From Flocculibacter collagenilyticus (GTDB lineage Bacteria > Pseudomonadota > Gammaproteobacteria > Enterobacterales > Alteromonadaceae): a DNA stretch of 64,000 nt. The position numbers were made by a program, and so were the translations under genes. A model generated the notes under the pieces. That model saw only the letters and a list, made by a program, of their open reading frames with translations, had not been told where the DNA came from and ran no database searches. Shown here piece after piece: positions 61,801 through 64,000 of the stretch. The first letter of the stretch is position 1, and every line of letters starts with the position of its first letter. The DNA lies in the NCBI RefSeq assembly GCF_016469335.1, contig NZ_CP059888.1:2914001-2978000 (forward strand), read 5' to 3'.

Positions 61801-62717
61801 GCACCAGGCCAAGGTGAAATTGCAGTTGGATGGTTGTGCGTTTCAACTTTCATCAAAATATCTATTTGCTCATGATGATAGTCATATTCATTCGAGTGTG
61901 TATTTGGAAAAAAGCGCCCAGCTTCTGAACCATGCATAACAGCTGCATTATCTTTATAAGCCGAAGTTACGTAATCTGGCGTCGCTTCAAAGGTGTTCTT
62001 AATCATCTTAAATAATGATTTAGGCTGCTCCTTCCCATCAATCGTCCAATCAGCATTAAAAATTTTATGACGACAATGCTCTGAGTTTGCTTGTGCGAAC
62101 ATGTATAGTTCAATATCGTTTGGATTTCGCTCTAGCTTAGTGAAGTTATCAAATAAATAGTCCACTTCATCATCAGCAAGCGCTAACCCCATTTCAACAT
62201 TGGCGTCATCAAGTGCTTTCTTACCTAACGATAAAATATCAATCTGCTTTAAAGGTCGTGGGGAATCACTTAAAAATAACTGCTGCGCATCGTCTAACGA
62301 CGCTAGAACCATTTCTGTCATTCGATCATGTATCAACGAAGAAATGGTATTCACCTCTGAATCTGCTAAATTTGAATCAATATAGTAAGCAATACCTCGC
62401 TCAACACGCTTTACTTTTGTTAAGCCGCAATTCGTAGCGATGTTAGTTGCTTTTGATGACCAGGGAGAGATTGTGCCTAAGCGGGGAGTGATGAGGAGAA
62501 GTTTGCCTTGTGGTTTATGTTCTGTAATCGTGGGACCGTATTTAAGGAGTTTATCTAATTTATTTTTTTCATCTTCCGTTAAAGGTTCCGTAATTTCTGC
62601 AAAATGAACATATTCTGCGTATATACTTTTGAGAACAATATTGTTCGTTCGAAAGGAGTTCAAAAGTTTTTGAACACGAAACTCAGAAAGAGCTGGAGCA
62701 CCACGAAGAATTAACAT
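58830..62717 (-). CDS. purL: Phosphoribosylformylglycinamidine synthase PurL
   Basis: PurL makes FGAM from FGAR, glutamine and ATP in purine synthesis. This is the large single-chain form (1295 residues, identical in length to E. coli PurL). The catalytic nucleophile is C1135 in LGVCNGCQ of the C-terminal glutamine amidotransferase domain. The ATP-site region is seen in [14 protein letters not shown]. It has no neighbours in its pathway here and is divergent from mltF. Confidence 0.98.
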   Translation of the reverse strand: MLILRGAPALSEFRVQKLLNSFRTNNIVLKSIYAEYVHFAEITEPLTEDEKNKLDKLLKYGPTITEHKPQGKLLLITPRLGTISPWSSKATNIATNCGLTKVKRVERGIAYYIDSNLADSEVNTISSLIHDRMTEMVLASLDDAQQLFLSDSPRPLKQIDILSLGKKALDDANVEMGLALADDEVDYLFDNFTKLERNPNDIELYMFAQANSEHCRHKIFNADWTIDGKEQPKSLFKMIKNTFEATPDYVTSAYKDNAAVMHGSEAGRFFPNTHSNEYDYHHEQIDILMKVETHNHPTAISPWPGASTGSGGEIRDEGATGRGSKPKAGLVGFSVSNLKIPGHEQPWETEFGKPDRIVSALDIMLEGPLGGAAFNNEFGRPNLLGYFRTYEEDVVSHNGREVRGYHKPIMLAGGLGNIRPEHTQKGTIPVGAKLIALGGPAMNIGLGGGAASSMTSGQSHEDLDFASVQRENPEMERRCQEVIDKCWQMGENNPIAFIHDVGAGGLSNAFPELVNDGERGGNFELRKVPNDEPSMSPLEIWCNESQERYVLAVAPENLAIFEAICQRERAEYAIIGEATEARHLTLTDEHFNNKPIDLPLDVLLGKAPKMHRQVETLQAEGCELDFAGISVNDAAERILRLPTVAEKTFLITIGDRSVTGLVAREQMVGPWQIPVADVAVTAASFDTYHGEAMAMGERTPIALLNYGASARMAVAESITNIAAADIGELKRIKLSANWMAAAGHPGEDAGLYEAVKAIGEELCPALGLTIPVGKDSMSMKTKWQEGNQEKAVTSPLSLVITAFAKVEDIRRTLTPQLMTDQGETSLVLIDLGRGKSRMGGSCLAQVYKQLGDVTPDLDEPSLLKGFFNSIQQLNNEELLLAYHDRSDGGLFTTLVEMAFAGHTGVDIDISELSTQPLHALFNEELGAVVQVRSSDLDAVMNLLDENGLSAMSHVIGTLNTDDEIRVQNKGDIVLKHSRNHYRKIWAETTHNMQMLRDNPDCVEQELEIKTDNNDPGISPLLTFDINEDVAAPYILKGTSPKIAILREQGVNSHLEMAAAFDRAGFTAVDVHMSDVLSGKVTLAQFNGLAACGGFSYGDVLGAGEGWAKSILFNDKARDEFQAFFNRQSTFALGVCNGCQMLSTLKELIPGTELWPRFVRNKSERFEARFASVEVQKNNSIFFNGMEGSRIPIAVSHGEGRAEFSSDDSIKHALQSNVVTLKYVDNYGKVTSQYPANPNGSPEGITGLTSSDGRVTIMMPHPERVFRTVANSWHPSDWQEDSPWMRMFRNARVNVG

Positions 62718-62766
62718 AGGAGTCTCACCCGTTTAGTGTTAATGGATCTTAAGAATGTGGCTGCAA

Positions 62767-62795
62767 ATTATAAGGGAAATCAATCCAATAATTAA
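62767..62795 (-). promoter_or_regulatory. Candidate purL promoter
   Basis: On the minus strand a perfect TATAAT (62767-62772) has TTAATT 17 bp upstream (62790-62795). No PurR box matching the E. coli consensus was seen. Confidence 0.5.
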
Positions 62796-62802
62796 GCACA
62801 AA

Positions 62803-62831
62803 GTGACCTTAGTAGACATATTTGATATAAC
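62803..62831 (+). promoter_or_regulatory. Candidate mltF promoter
   Basis: GTGACC (62803-62808), a 17-bp spacer and TATAAC (62826-62831) lie 29 bases before the GTG start. It is divergent from the purL promoter. Confidence 0.5.
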
Positions 62832-62860
62832 AGTGACAATTCAAGAAAAATAATTATCTG

Positions 62861-64000
62861 GTGACCACAATTAATTTAAAAAAAATAAGTCTCTTTTGTT
62901 TACTAAGCATGCTAAGTGTTGTTTTATTTTTATCAACACAAGTACACGCTAGTAATGAACTTATCAAAATTCGTGAACGTGGCTCAATAAGAGTTGGGAC
63001 CTTATATGGCCAAACTTCATATTATCTTGGTCCATCTGGCCCGGTGGGATTTGAGTATGAACTAGCCAACGCATTTGCAAAATTTCTTGGTGTGAAGCTA
63101 GAAGTGGTTCCTAGTTATCATATCTCTGAACTTTTCCCGATGCTCGAAAATGGACAAGTAGATATTCTTGCAGGTGGCTTTACCATTACACCAGAACGTA
63201 GAAATAAATTTCGCTTCTCTCCAAGTTATACATTAGTCAGCCAAAAGTTAGTATTTAAGCAAGGTAACAAAAGGCCTAGAAAGGTATCTGACTTAAAAGG
63301 AGTATTGGTCGTAACATCCGGCAGCAGCCATGCTGAAACATTAAATCTGATGGCTAAGAATAACCCTGATTTAACTTGGGCAGAATCAGCTGAACGAGAT
63401 GCTGATGAATTACTTCAAGCCGTACTTGATGGTGAGATTGATTATACAATTACAGATTCTAATACACTCGCAATTAATCGTCGTTATTACCCTGATCTAA
63501 GCATTGGCTTTACCGTTGCCAATGAAATGCCAAACTCATGGTTACTTAAAAAGTCTGATGACGATAGTTTGTATGCACTAACCATTGAGTTTTTTGGAAA
63601 TTGGCATAAAAGCGGAAAATTGCTCGCACTCGAAGATAAATACTTTGGGCATGTGAGAAAATTCAATTATGTTGATACACGTCTATTTATTAAAGCCGCC
63701 AAAGAGGTGTTGCCAAAATATAAAGCTCTGTTTCAAAAGTATGCAGATGATGTTGATTGGCGCTTACTCGCAGCGCAAAGCTACCAAGAGTCATTATGGG
63801 ATCCTAAAGCGCGCTCACACACGGGAGTAAGAGGTATCATGATGTTAACCTTACCTACCGCTAAGCAAATGGGAATTAAAAGCAGATTAAATGCTGAACA
63901 GAGCATTAAAGGTGGAGCTAAATATTTAAATAATTTAATTAAACGGATCCCAGATCGTATTAAACAACCTGATCGGCTATGGTTTGCAATAGCGGCTTAT
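62861..64000 (+). CDS. mltF: Membrane-bound lytic murein transglycosylase F (3' end cut by window)
   Basis: MltF is an outer-membrane-associated lytic transglycosylase with an N-terminal SBP_bac_3-like regulatory domain and a C-terminal SLT catalytic domain. The first 380 codons are visible; the family is about 480-510 residues. A signal peptide (1-31, ending VHA) precedes ELIKIRERGSIRVGTLYGQ. The catalytic Glu is E310 in SYQESLWDP, with SHTGVRGIMMLT following. GTG 62861 is the likely start. Confidence 0.95.
   Translation, partial: MTTINLKKISLFCLLSMLSVVLFLSTQVHASNELIKIRERGSIRVGTLYGQTSYYLGPSGPVGFEYELANAFAKFLGVKLEVVPSYHISELFPMLENGQVDILAGGFTITPERRNKFRFSPSYTLVSQKLVFKQGNKRPRKVSDLKGVLVVTSGSSHAETLNLMAKNNPDLTWAESAERDADELLQAVLDGEIDYTITDSNTLAINRRYYPDLSIGFTVANEMPNSWLLKKSDDDSLYALTIEFFGNWHKSGKLLALEDKYFGHVRKFNYVDTRLFIKAAKEVLPKYKALFQKYADDVDWRLLAAQSYQESLWDPKARSHTGVRGIMMLTLPTAKQMGIKSRLNAEQSIKGGAKYLNNLIKRIPDRIKQPDRLWFAIAAY

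Overview
The window is chromosomal DNA from a low-GC (roughly 40% by eye) marine-type gammaproteobacterium. Gene order and protein similarity point to Alteromonadales, most likely Colwelliaceae (Thalassotalea/Colwellia type); this is inferred from recognised proteins, not from a search. The coding is dense. I see no insertion sequences, prophage, CRISPR, rRNA or tRNA.

Layout. (1) 1-10.8 kb: a ubiF-like hydroxylase cut by the left edge, an uncharacterised cytosolic protein, a large membrane beta-propeller sensor with a degenerate kinase core, a small secreted protein, then the classic miaB-ybeZ-ybeY-corC(ybeX)-lnt cluster for tRNA thiomethylation, rRNA maturation and lipoprotein acylation. (2) 10.9-18.4 kb: three genes that interrupt the E. 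coli-like order, namely a large PilZ (c-di-GMP) protein, a haem-bearing periplasmic fatty acid cis/trans isomerase and a Lon-like protease. (3) 18.6-32.9 kb: ybeL, leuS, lptE, holA, rsfS, rlmH, mrdA, mrdB, mltB, rlpA, dacA, ybeD, lipB, lipA, combining outer-membrane assembly, cell elongation and lipoate synthesis. nadD is missing from its usual place between holA and rsfS. (4) 33-35 kb: msrA, a GlnB-type P-II protein and nadE.

(5) 35-42.7 kb: minor type IV pilin genes. Two tandem FimT/GspH-like pseudopilins on the plus strand face a minus-strand pilV-pilW-pilX-pilY1-pilE-tapY2 operon; one of the tandem copies has a non-canonical Ala at the prepilin cleavage site. (6) 42.9-51 kb: ispH, fkpB, lspA, ileS, ribF and murJ on the minus strand, divergent from rpsT, which keeps the UUG start known from E. 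coli. (7) 51-58.7 kb: small accessory genes (a DUF3718-like secreted protein, an orphan CheY-like receiver, an M28 peptidase, a PRPP-synthetase-like enzyme, small membrane proteins, smrA, a crotonase lacking the hydratase glutamates, and a GhrA-like dehydrogenase). (8) 58.8-64 kb: purL and the divergent mltF, which runs off the right edge.

No clearly new multi-gene system is visible. The most unusual items are the propeller protein whose ATP-binding core has lost its N-box Asn, the Ala-1 pseudopilin, the crotonase without catalytic glutamates, the missing nadD, and a set of promoters sharing a GC-rich discriminator.
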